IMG/VR virus record: IMGVR_UViG_3300020394_000761
Coordinates: 1 to 33,468 of that record
Strand: one strand, 5' to 3'
Length of the DNA stretch: 33,468 nucleotides
Source: a virus
Shown here: positions 26,707-33,468 of the stretch, in pieces
How positions within the stretch are numbered: the stretch's first letter is position 1
Layout: each line of letters starts with the position of its first letter
Notes under the pieces: model-generated
What the model saw: only the letters and a program-made list of their open reading frames with translations
What the model was told of the DNA's origin: nothing
Database searches by the model: none
Translations under genes and position numbers: made by a program

Positions 26707-28293
26707 ATGGCTTCAAGAATATCCACATCGGTGACAAAAGGCCAAGGCGCTCGCCTTTATCACAATGATTCGACAAAAGCGCAGCTCGTTACGATTCACG
26801 GTATATCGAACTCTACGACGCTGAATCCAGCGGTTACGTTGATATTAAACACTAATGCTAATGCCTCTCTTAATTTCGAGACGCAGGTTTATACCCTAAC
26901 CACCTCGACGGGAACCATAACCAATATCGACCCTCGGTTTCTTGGTACGCAAGCATGGAGGATTAATCAAGCTGGCCCTTCGTACCTGCAGGATTTAGCA
27001 GGTACTAATTATGCTTCACAAAGTCAGTGGAGGAGAAGATTCCAGATTATTGATCCGTGGATGCTTGTGAAGCCGTCTGAGTATGGCAATAAGTCAGACT
27101 CAGTGTGTGCGTTTGTTGGATCGTCAAGCAGCACCGGATACGCAGCGGCGTGGAATGACATTTTCCCTCTGATAGATGGTGGTGCAACCATTAAAGATCT
27201 TATGTCAGAGCAAAACTCATCCTACACTCAGCACGTCAGTATGAGCTACTACAACAGAGGAATGTGCTACGACCAGCACACCCTGTCAGTAGTGAGTGTT
27301 AATAACTCTGCGTATATGTCATCGTCCTGCTATCGAATGGGGCAAAGTAATAACTGGCTTAGTCAGCAAAATCGCACCAGCGATAGCGTGTCTTACTCAT
27401 GGGGCGTTGGAGCTACTGACCCTGGCAGTTATCCGGTTAGCGGCGACTTTGGCAATAGCTGGAGTCCGGCAATGATGGCTGATGGCGGGATCTTTATTTT
27501 TAATCAGCATCGTTACAACAACTCCTCACACAGAACCCTGATTCTCCCTGCTGGTCGGGCATATCATGGGGGTACGCTGCCAACTGACCACTCGTCAACT
27601 GACTCTTCTGCGGTTACGGGCAGCGGCAATATACAACCCTCCGACATGACTTATGCGAACAACACTAGGACGGCGTACATTGTTGCCACCGATGGCGATG
27701 AATTTCAGTGGATGAAATGGAACAAAGCCAATGATAAGTATTACTTGTGCTGGAGGAGCGGTGCCAACAACACCAACCGATCAGGCATATTTGAAATGGA
27801 ATATGCCACTTGCATAGAAAACGGTAACGGTGATGCGGGAATTACGGGTCACGGTATAAACAATGGTGTTCGTCAAGACCAGTACGCAGGCTTTACAAAG
27901 GTAGCGGATTATCCTGTAGGCGAGACAACGCGCATGACTATCCCTCAAAAAGTAGGTGATAGTCTCTGGCTTTCCTATACCGATTCGGGTGCTGGCTATT
28001 ACAGCCAAGATCTTAAAACATGGACGGCAGCGTCGAGCTTTATTGAGGGCGGGTACGTTATACAGGCTCAAAACAGAAGCAACGTAAATTATTTTGTAAA
28101 GAGCGACAATAGTGTCGTGACTCTAAATGCCGGCATCGACATCATGGATCAGTCCGGCTTACTAGAGAAGGAAACGCCGATAGGAAACTACACCAGAAAT
28201 GGCTTAGTGCTTAACCCTGGTGATTGTCTGTATGCAGAAAATCACGATTCCACGGCTACCGTTTCGTTCACTGTCACAGAGGTTGCAATTTAG
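26707..28293 (+). CDS. Virion protein, candidate tail spike or receptor-binding protein
   Basis: 528 residues, starting nine bases after the upstream stop. It opens RISTSVTKGQGARLYHNDST and is a beta-rich protein heavy in Ser, Asn, Tyr and Gly throughout, with aromatic-rich patches such as YYNRGMCYDQHTLSVVSVNN. The N terminus may attach to the tail; the C-terminal TPIGNYTRNGLVLNPGDCLY resembles phage fibre termini. No enzymatic motif (lyase, hydrolase) is apparent. Position between fibres supports a host-recognition role. Confidence 0.6.
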   Translation: MASRISTSVTKGQGARLYHNDSTKAQLVTIHGISNSTTLNPAVTLILNTNANASLNFETQVYTLTTSTGTITNIDPRFLGTQAWRINQAGPSYLQDLAGTNYASQSQWRRRFQIIDPWMLVKPSEYGNKSDSVCAFVGSSSSTGYAAAWNDIFPLIDGGATIKDLMSEQNSSYTQHVSMSYYNRGMCYDQHTLSVVSVNNSAYMSSSCYRMGQSNNWLSQQNRTSDSVSYSWGVGATDPGSYPVSGDFGNSWSPAMMADGGIFIFNQHRYNNSSHRTLILPAGRAYHGGTLPTDHSSTDSSAVTGSGNIQPSDMTYANNTRTAYIVATDGDEFQWMKWNKANDKYYLCWRSGANNTNRSGIFEMEYATCIENGNGDAGITGHGINNGVRQDQYAGFTKVADYPVGETTRMTIPQKVGDSLWLSYTDSGAGYYSQDLKTWTAASSFIEGGYVIQAQNRSNVNYFVKSDNSVVTLNAGIDIMDQSGLLEKETPIGNYTRNGLVLNPGDCLYAENHDSTATVSFTVTEVAI

Positions 28294-28295
28294 AT

Positions 28296-28988
28296 ATGGC
28301 TAGAACGATAAGGCTAAACACCGCTACTGGTGCTGCAGCAGGAGGAGCCGCCGGACTCACTACCGCAGATGTTGAAAAGGTCGTAGAGGATAAGGCTCGA
28401 TGGATTTTGGATTATGAAAAAGACTACGGAGACTCCATACCATCCGGATGGTTGCCATTGATCCCTGCTATCGACTTCGATAATTGCTTTTCGTACAAGG
28501 TATTGATCCGTGGCTTTGGGCCTAATAGCGGCACCTCAAGAATGGACGTTAGGATTCAGTCTGGTGCCAGTCCAATATCAGGGACAAGCAATTACAACAG
28601 CCAAGGAAATTACAATACTAACGGTTCCAGCAACGGCTTCGGAGCTAATTCAACTTTTAGCAATGGTAATTATCAGCCAAGCTCGGCTACGTATGATTCG
28701 GCTTCTACCGGCGGCGCCCAAAACATGAAGGAGTTTGTATTCTTCTTCAATAGAAGCGACGCCCCTAATACTGGGCGTAGATACTTTTCATTCACATACA
28801 TTGTGTACCCGCCCCAAGCCGGAGGGTATCAGCAGTATGGCTCTCGCAGCACTCACGAAATAATCGCCAGCCAAGATTTTGACAATATCGCTTTTGGCTT
28901 TAGTGGTGGCGCATTTTATAGCCCCACTAGTGCCTCCGTAACACCTGTAATACAGGTGTATAAACAACTTCGCGCCCCCGCGAGTTAA
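28296..28988 (+). CDS. Fibre-associated protein, 230 residues
   Basis: The start is the ATG at 28296, three bases after the upstream stop; a longer reading would overlap the previous gene. N terminus ARTIRLNTATGAAAGGAAGL then a short helix (TTADVEKVVEDKARWILDYEKD), followed by a Gly/Ser/Asn-rich beta domain (NYNSQGNYNTNGSSNGFG). The last residues are VIQVYKQLRAPAS. The C-terminal domain resembles that of the next gene in composition. It is probably a short fibre or base component. Confidence 0.6.
   Translation: MARTIRLNTATGAAAGGAAGLTTADVEKVVEDKARWILDYEKDYGDSIPSGWLPLIPAIDFDNCFSYKVLIRGFGPNSGTSRMDVRIQSGASPISGTSNYNSQGNYNTNGSSNGFGANSTFSNGNYQPSSATYDSASTGGAQNMKEFVFFFNRSDAPNTGRRYFSFTYIVYPPQAGGYQQYGSRSTHEIIASQDFDNIAFGFSGGAFYSPTSASVTPVIQVYKQLRAPAS
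28941..28959. repeat. 19-base perfect odd palindrome inside a fibre gene
   Basis: ACACCTGTAATACAGGTGT is a perfect inverted repeat (9-bp arms, one central base), within the last codons of the preceding gene. It may be an accident of coding sequence, an operator-like site, or the first part of a 3' structure, since a second GC-rich hairpin starts at 28966. Confidence 0.45.
28966..28986 (+). terminator. GC-rich hairpin across the stop codon, possible terminator
   Basis: AACT-T-CGCG pairs with CGCGAGTT around CCCC, one bulge, spanning the stop. The run after it is AATTTCTAAAC, so termination would be weak. It could also protect the upstream mRNA. Confidence 0.35.
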
Positions 28989-29012
28989 TTTCTAAACTAG
29001 AGGAAACTCAAA

Positions 29013-30110
29013 ATGAGTAAGATCATTGTAGATCAAGTCCAGAAGAATGGCGGGGATGTCCTAACACTGCCGTCTACGGACGCAACAGCAAATAATCAAC
29101 CGATGGTTGGTGCAACTAACGGCAACCTGACGTTTTCACCCTTAGCACTGCCGGCTGCAGATGGTGGTGCTAATCATCCAGTAACTACGGATGGTAGCGG
29201 TCAGCTCCAATTTGGCGCGTTCGGCTTGCCAGCAGGAACTGGTGCCAGCGGACAGATTTTGAGCTCTAATGGCACTGACGCTGTTTGGATAGCAGGCCCG
29301 TCATCTGTAGCTGTCGATACGGACTCAGATGAAATTATCGGCACAGTCAGTACCGATACGTCTCGCGGCAACTCATATACTCATGATTGGACGTCATCCG
29401 GCCCTAATAGCACTTGGTATGCGTATCAGGCGCTTGGTGGTTCGTATTCGGATGAGACGTGGAATATGTTTCTAGGGGATGGATACCCTAATGGCACCAG
29501 CAACCTCTTCTACTCCAACAATGACCACGGGAACAACCATCGAGTCATGGAGTTTGCTAACAGGAACAGGGTTGGTCACCAAAACCAATATCGGTACTAC
29601 TACAGAAACCAAACCAGTTATTCTGGTAACTGCTTCAGGGTGCTGCCGATAAGGAATAGCGGATCAGGCAGCATTACTGTGACCGTTAAGTGCTATGCCA
29701 GCTCATACTCCAACAGTCAGTACAGCGGTTCGTGCTTAGGCTATTTCACACCGAGTAACAGCGCCGGCACGGCGTACAGCACTGTAACTGGTGGATCGTG
29801 GAGTGTTATTGCGCAATACGATTCAAGCGACTCAAGCTACAACCTGACTAGCGGAGCAAGCGTTACGGTTCCGGCAGGCAAGACCGTCTTGGTAATGCTG
29901 GTTTCAAGCACGTTCTACCACACAACGTATCAATTCTCAGATACAAACTTCTTCTACGATCTGCATACTACGTTCAGCAACTCAGACATTGTTTGTGATA
30001 TGCGAATGCTTACCGCACTGCAGATGGCTAGATCCACCAGCAATACGTCCACCACCGGCAGTCCGGTTGAAATCTACACCGCCTGTGCAAATCTATTTGG
30101 AGACCGATAA
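29013..30110 (+). CDS. Tail fibre (MSKIIVDQVQK type)
   Basis: 365 residues behind AGAGGAAA. The N-terminal MSKIIVDQVQKNGGDVLTLP is a well-known opening of fibre or baseplate-associated proteins in marine phages and precedes Ala/Gly-rich collagen-like spacing. The middle has GASGQILSSNGTDAVW, then a Ser/Asn/Tyr-rich beta domain with CFRVLPIRNSGSGSITVTVK. The C-terminal domain (FSDTNFFYDLHTTF... ARSTSNTSTTGSPVEIYTAC) likely binds the cell. It precedes a fibre-assembly chaperone gene and overlaps it by one base. Confidence 0.72.
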   Translation: MSKIIVDQVQKNGGDVLTLPSTDATANNQPMVGATNGNLTFSPLALPAADGGANHPVTTDGSGQLQFGAFGLPAGTGASGQILSSNGTDAVWIAGPSSVAVDTDSDEIIGTVSTDTSRGNSYTHDWTSSGPNSTWYAYQALGGSYSDETWNMFLGDGYPNGTSNLFYSNNDHGNNHRVMEFANRNRVGHQNQYRYYYRNQTSYSGNCFRVLPIRNSGSGSITVTVKCYASSYSNSQYSGSCLGYFTPSNSAGTAYSTVTGGSWSVIAQYDSSDSSYNLTSGASVTVPAGKTVLVMLVSSTFYHTTYQFSDTNFFYDLHTTFSNSDIVCDMRMLTALQMARSTSNTSTTGSPVEIYTACANLFGDR

Positions 30111-30484
30111 TGAGTTACGCAATTTTTGATGACGCAGGCAACTGCATGGGTATGTCGGCAGTAGAGCGCGACGGCTATGAAGAAGTCGAGTTCGATCTTG
30201 GCGTGAGCATTAAAAAGGTGGATGGCACTGTCCGTATGATGACGGATGACGAGCTAACTGCCGCAAACACTGCTCGCATCAATGCTGCAGCGGCTGTTGA
30301 TAACCGCCACACCAGAGATCAGTTATTAGCAGATTCTGATTGGGTTGTTACCAAGGCGCTGGAAGCCGGAGACACCGTTCCTTCTGCATGGGCGACATAC
30401 CGCACTGCTTTGCGGGATCTTCCCGATCACTCTGATTGGCCTACTCTGGAAGCTGATGACTGGCCCACAAAGCCAAGCTCTTAA
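30110..30484 (+). CDS. Tail fibre assembly chaperone-like protein
   Basis: 124 residues starting in the one-base TAATG overlap with the fibre gene. The C-terminal segment RDQLLADSDWVVTKALEAGDTV then PSAWATYRTALRDLPDHSDWP matches the phage tail assembly chaperone pattern (RD.LLA.SDW..... W..YR.ALRDL). The N-terminal part (SYAIFDDAGNCMGMSAVERD) is a beta domain that in other systems stays with the fibre tip. It probably folds or remains bound to the fibre encoded just upstream. Confidence 0.8.
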   Translation: MSYAIFDDAGNCMGMSAVERDGYEEVEFDLGVSIKKVDGTVRMMTDDELTAANTARINAAAAVDNRHTRDQLLADSDWVVTKALEAGDTVPSAWATYRTALRDLPDHSDWPTLEADDWPTKPSS

Positions 30485-30510
30485 ATCTGTTTCGTAAAAA
30501 GGAGCTGTAA

Positions 30511-33468
30511 ATGGCACTCACATTAGAGGAGCTATACGCTAGACGGGCGAACCAAAGGCAGGCCCAACGTGGCCTGCTTAATTCCCCTATGGGATCTCGT
30601 CGCGGGATGGCCGGTATGGGCGGTAATGCCATGCGATCAATTCCCAGCATGGCCGAATCGCAGACAGTTATTCCGAGTGATATGCCAGATATTGAGATGG
30701 GTGGTGGCGCGATGCCGCGAGAAACCTATCGTCAAATGATGGACGGTCGCCGCCGTGGTGGTGGTTTGCCGCCCAGGGCAAAACCGCCGGCTATGACTAT
30801 GGGTGGCTCTGGGGCAGATACTCAAGCTGTGTTTGACGGGAATCTGACCGTCAACCCTGAAGTCATAGATATGATGCAGGGCAACGTAGATCCGACCGAA
30901 ACTGCGAGTGTTCGGCCAACTGGATTACCTTCTCGAGAGCAAGTACAAGACGCGCTTAATCGGGCTAACGTGGCAGGTCGCTCTGGCGGTGGATTGCTGG
31001 CATCTAATGTGCCGCTTACAGACGGCGTGGAATACGATGCTTTGGCAGATACAGAGCCAGTGGCTGCGTCAACTCCTTCCACAGCGTCTACATTATTTAA
31101 CAATCTAGGCAACACCGTTACGTCAGTTACCAGTACTCCAGCGGCTGCTGATGCTACCGTCGATAGCGCAGCCGATGCGGATCCAAATGCGCAGGTTGTT
31201 GACACTTCCGACGCTGCTGCAACAGGTTCAGAAACAGCAGCCGGCGATCTCCTTAATACCGTCACCAATGTAACCGATCCTGCCGTTGATGCTTCGGTGA
31301 ATGCGGATGCTACTACTCCGGCAACTAATCAGCCTGCAGCAGCAGAGGATACAGGGGCTGCGGGAGTTACTAACGCAGCGCTCCTTTCCCAAGTAAACGG
31401 GCTGTACAACACATACTTGGGGCGTAATGGAGATCCGGCCAATATGCAGTATTGGGCCGACCAGCTAGCCGCCGGTGTTCCCTTTGCAGACATAGAAAAT
31501 GCGATTGCTAACAGCCCAGAAGGTATAGCGTATGCAGCGTCGCAGCAGGATGGTGGCGCTGGCGACACTACTGAGGATACGGACACAGAGACTACGCCTA
31601 CAGATTTTGATGAAGGCGCGGCTACGTCTGAAATCATCTCAGCGTACCAAACATTATTAGGACGGAGCCCTCAAGCAGAAGGTCTTAACTACTGGCTTGG
31701 CACAATGCGCGATGGCGCAAGTCTGGCAGAAGTTATTAATAACATTCGACAGTCGCCAGAGTTCGGCGGTCGAGTTATGGGATCAGTCCAGCAGATGTTC
31801 CAGCGATACTTGGAAAGAGGCGCGACAGAGGCAGAGGTCAATAACTATCTCCAGCAGGCGCAGTCCGGAGTTCCTTTAGAGCAAATCGAGGCTGAGATAG
31901 CTGCGTTAGCTCCTGACCAAGAGACCGATCCGGATACAGGCGTACCGACTGCTCCACCGCCGTCTGACACGCCCGTGGGATCGCAGGCTGATGTACAAAC
32001 AGCAATAGACAACACGGAAACCTATACCGCCGAAACTGCGGCGCCGTCTGGCACGGCAGAGGCTGTTTCTACTGTGGTGCCAACTAGAACGGTTCAGCCT
32101 GAAGAGACGGCGCAATACCAGCTAAACCAGATACTAGATCCTAACTCTCCGTTAATGCAGAGAGCTCGCACCCAGGGTATGCAATTTGCAAATCAACGCG
32201 GGTTGCTTAATTCATCCTTAGCTGCGCAGGCAGCGCAAACAGCGATGCTCGATGCGGCTGTTCCATTAGCTCAGCAAGACGCTAGAACATTTGCGGAAGC
32301 TGCAGGCCAGATTACTGACATAGAGGGCAGGGCGGGACTGCAAGACGCGGCGTTAGGCACAGACGTTTCCAAGTTTAATGTTTCAGAAACTAACGTAACG
32401 AACAGGTTTAACGCAGAATCTCTGAACCAAGCAGGAGCGTTTAACGCTAATGCAGCGAATACGGCAATACAGAATTTCCTCGAAAGAGAATCCCGCAGGC
32501 TTCTTCAGGATGATGCGCAGCTATTTACGGCAGAGCAAAATCAAGCTGATAGAGAATTGCGAAACTACCTGCAAGAGCGACAATTTGACTTCCAAGGCAG
32601 CGAAAACGCCTTGGACAGAGAGCTCCAAGAAAAGCTGCAACAGAACGATCAGGCATTCAGAAGCTCAGAAGCGCAGCTTGATAGAAACTTTCAATCAACT
32701 GAAAGAGCGCTTGATAGATCGTTGCAGACAAGTGAGGCGGCGCTGGATAGATCGCTTTCTCAACTGCTTTCTAACGATAGAATTGCGTTTGAAACATGGT
32801 CGCAGGAAAATGCGCAGACTTGGAACGCTACTCAGAACGCGCTTCAGCGTGAGTTTGATAGGTATAGAGTGGACGCTCAAACGGCGTCTACGGTCATGTT
32901 CTCAACAATGGAAAGCATTGCGCAGATCTATGCGGATCCCAACCTGAACGCAACGCAAAAGCAGGCCGCGATCCAGAACGTAATGGATTTAGCCACGTCC
33001 ACGCCTGCGCTTGTTAGCCAGATTACGGCAGGCATGAATAGAGATACGCAGAATACGCTGCCAGATGGCGTAGACGCTACGGCGTACACTGATCCGGAGG
33101 CGTTGCTGGGTGATGCGTTTGATCCTGAAGCTAATTACTGGATTGGCCCATTTGGTAGTCAGTATGGCGCGTCGCATCACCCGACATGGATTATTCCTCC
33201 GGAGGCTGGCACAGAGGTTAGCCAAGGCATTGAGCTCCTTACGAATCCAGAGACGGGTCAGATATACATAGCACCAACTGGCGGCTATAGGCTGAGAGGT
33301 GCTGATGATGACTTTACCGATACCGGAGGCGGAGACAGCGGATTACCGGACGGAGTTCCAGACGGTTACACGCCATTTATAAATCCGCAAACCGGACTGC
33401 AGACTGGCAACCTGTTTACTGGCCCTGACGGAAGGCTTTATCGTTTTGATCCAGAGACTCAGGAAATG
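30511..33468 (+). CDS. Very long virion protein with DUF4214-like repeats (3' truncated)
   Basis: 986 codons are open to the window end, behind AAAGGAGC. Order: basic N terminus with RGLLNSPM (20-27); Ala/Thr/Asp-rich disordered region (about 150-290); three DUF4214-like units (about 291-340, 371-420, 428-468) with YLGR...YW pairs in the first two; a second RGLLNSSL (563-570); helical stretch with LDRSLQ-type repeats (about 691-752); then Gly/Pro/Asp-rich C-terminal segments. It lies after the fibre block, where podoviruses encode tail or internal virion proteins. The disordered and helical make-up suggests an internal or ejected protein, unproven. Confidence 0.7.
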   Translation, partial: MALTLEELYARRANQRQAQRGLLNSPMGSRRGMAGMGGNAMRSIPSMAESQTVIPSDMPDIEMGGGAMPRETYRQMMDGRRRGGGLPPRAKPPAMTMGGSGADTQAVFDGNLTVNPEVIDMMQGNVDPTETASVRPTGLPSREQVQDALNRANVAGRSGGGLLASNVPLTDGVEYDALADTEPVAASTPSTASTLFNNLGNTVTSVTSTPAAADATVDSAADADPNAQVVDTSDAAATGSETAAGDLLNTVTNVTDPAVDASVNADATTPATNQPAAAEDTGAAGVTNAALLSQVNGLYNTYLGRNGDPANMQYWADQLAAGVPFADIENAIANSPEGIAYAASQQDGGAGDTTEDTDTETTPTDFDEGAATSEIISAYQTLLGRSPQAEGLNYWLGTMRDGASLAEVINNIRQSPEFGGRVMGSVQQMFQRYLERGATEAEVNNYLQQAQSGVPLEQIEAEIAALAPDQETDPDTGVPTAPPPSDTPVGSQADVQTAIDNTETYTAETAAPSGTAEAVSTVVPTRTVQPEETAQYQLNQILDPNSPLMQRARTQGMQFANQRGLLNSSLAAQAAQTAMLDAAVPLAQQDARTFAEAAGQITDIEGRAGLQDAALGTDVSKFNVSETNVTNRFNAESLNQAGAFNANAANTAIQNFLERESRRLLQDDAQLFTAEQNQADRELRNYLQERQFDFQGSENALDRELQEKLQQNDQAFRSSEAQLDRNFQSTERALDRSLQTSEAALDRSLSQLLSNDRIAFETWSQENAQTWNATQNALQREFDRYRVDAQTASTVMFSTMESIAQIYADPNLNATQKQAAIQNVMDLATSTPALVSQITAGMNRDTQNTLPDGVDATAYTDPEALLGDAFDPEANYWIGPFGSQYGASHHPTWIIPPEAGTEVSQGIELLTNPETGQIYIAPTGGYRLRGADDDFTDTGGGDSGLPDGVPDGYTPFINPQTGLQTGNLFTGPDGRLYRFDPETQEM

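Noticed and set aside
32450-32947. 165-residue forward ORF in another frame
   Set aside because: Lies within the long virion gene; Arg/Ser-rich shadow of its Gln/Glu/Ala repeats.
1-33468. CRISPR array, transposon or integrase/att site
   Set aside because: No direct-repeat/spacer pattern, no transposase-like ORF, no tyrosine or serine recombinase and no tRNA-linked repeat were found.

Overview
The window looks like most of the genome of a tailed phage, probably a short-tailed (podovirus-like) one. It has a large terminase, a ~750-residue portal, an N4-gp56-type major capsid protein, an adaptor, several tail and fibre proteins and a GH24 lysis cassette, but no tape measure, sheath or tail-tube genes. 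Several small families (PGLMKRGLY-type protein, RFGQQG/KMSAAYWANKVKW protein, fibres starting MSKIIVDQVQK, a CxxHxxM cupredoxin-like domain) are ones I associate with marine phages of Proteobacteria. That host inference is soft. I see no integrase, lysogeny repressor, tRNA, CRISPR array, insertion sequence, DNA polymerase or RNA polymerase here.

Layout by strand blocks. (1) 1-1853, rightward: the 3' end of a long, probably virion, gene; three membrane-associated small proteins; a staphylococcal-nuclease-type nuclease; a small-ORF pair. (2) 1840-4843, leftward recombination block: DUF3310-like protein, SSB, YqaJ-type exonuclease, a candidate single-strand annealing protein and unknowns, read from a good sigma70-like promoter near 4884-4912. 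(3) 5049-8742, rightward replication block that resembles lambda O-P-nin in logic: detached primase zinc domain, HTH initiator with an iteron-like array inside its gene, RecA-fold (DnaB-like) helicase, NinB-like and NinG-like recombination proteins, then a small protein that could be a late regulator. (4) 8704-12991, leftward accessory block of eleven tightly coupled small genes, including a PP-loop PAPS-reductase-like enzyme, a double zinc-ribbon protein and a 27-residue membrane peptide, from a near-consensus promoter with an AT-rich upstream tract at 13047-13075. (5) 13136/13404 to the right end, rightward late block: small zinc and basic proteins, lysis genes, terminase, portal, scaffold, capsid, adaptor, tail and fibre proteins, fibre chaperone, and a very long virion gene running off the window.

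Genes within blocks mostly overlap by 1-40 bases (many ATGA junctions), so translational coupling is the rule. Convergent block ends overlap tail to tail (1840-1853 and 8704-8742).

Features most worth a second look: a 16-bp site one base away from a bacterial ParB parS palindrome, directly upstream of the capsid gene (21559-21574); the 24-bp-period palindromic array in the initiator gene (5726-5829); a strong intrinsic terminator lying inside a plausible ORF at the head of the late block (13267-13299); a conserved 28-base leader used twice in the accessory block; and a cupredoxin-like copper-ligand set in a tail fibre. Family names come from reading motifs; no database search was possible.
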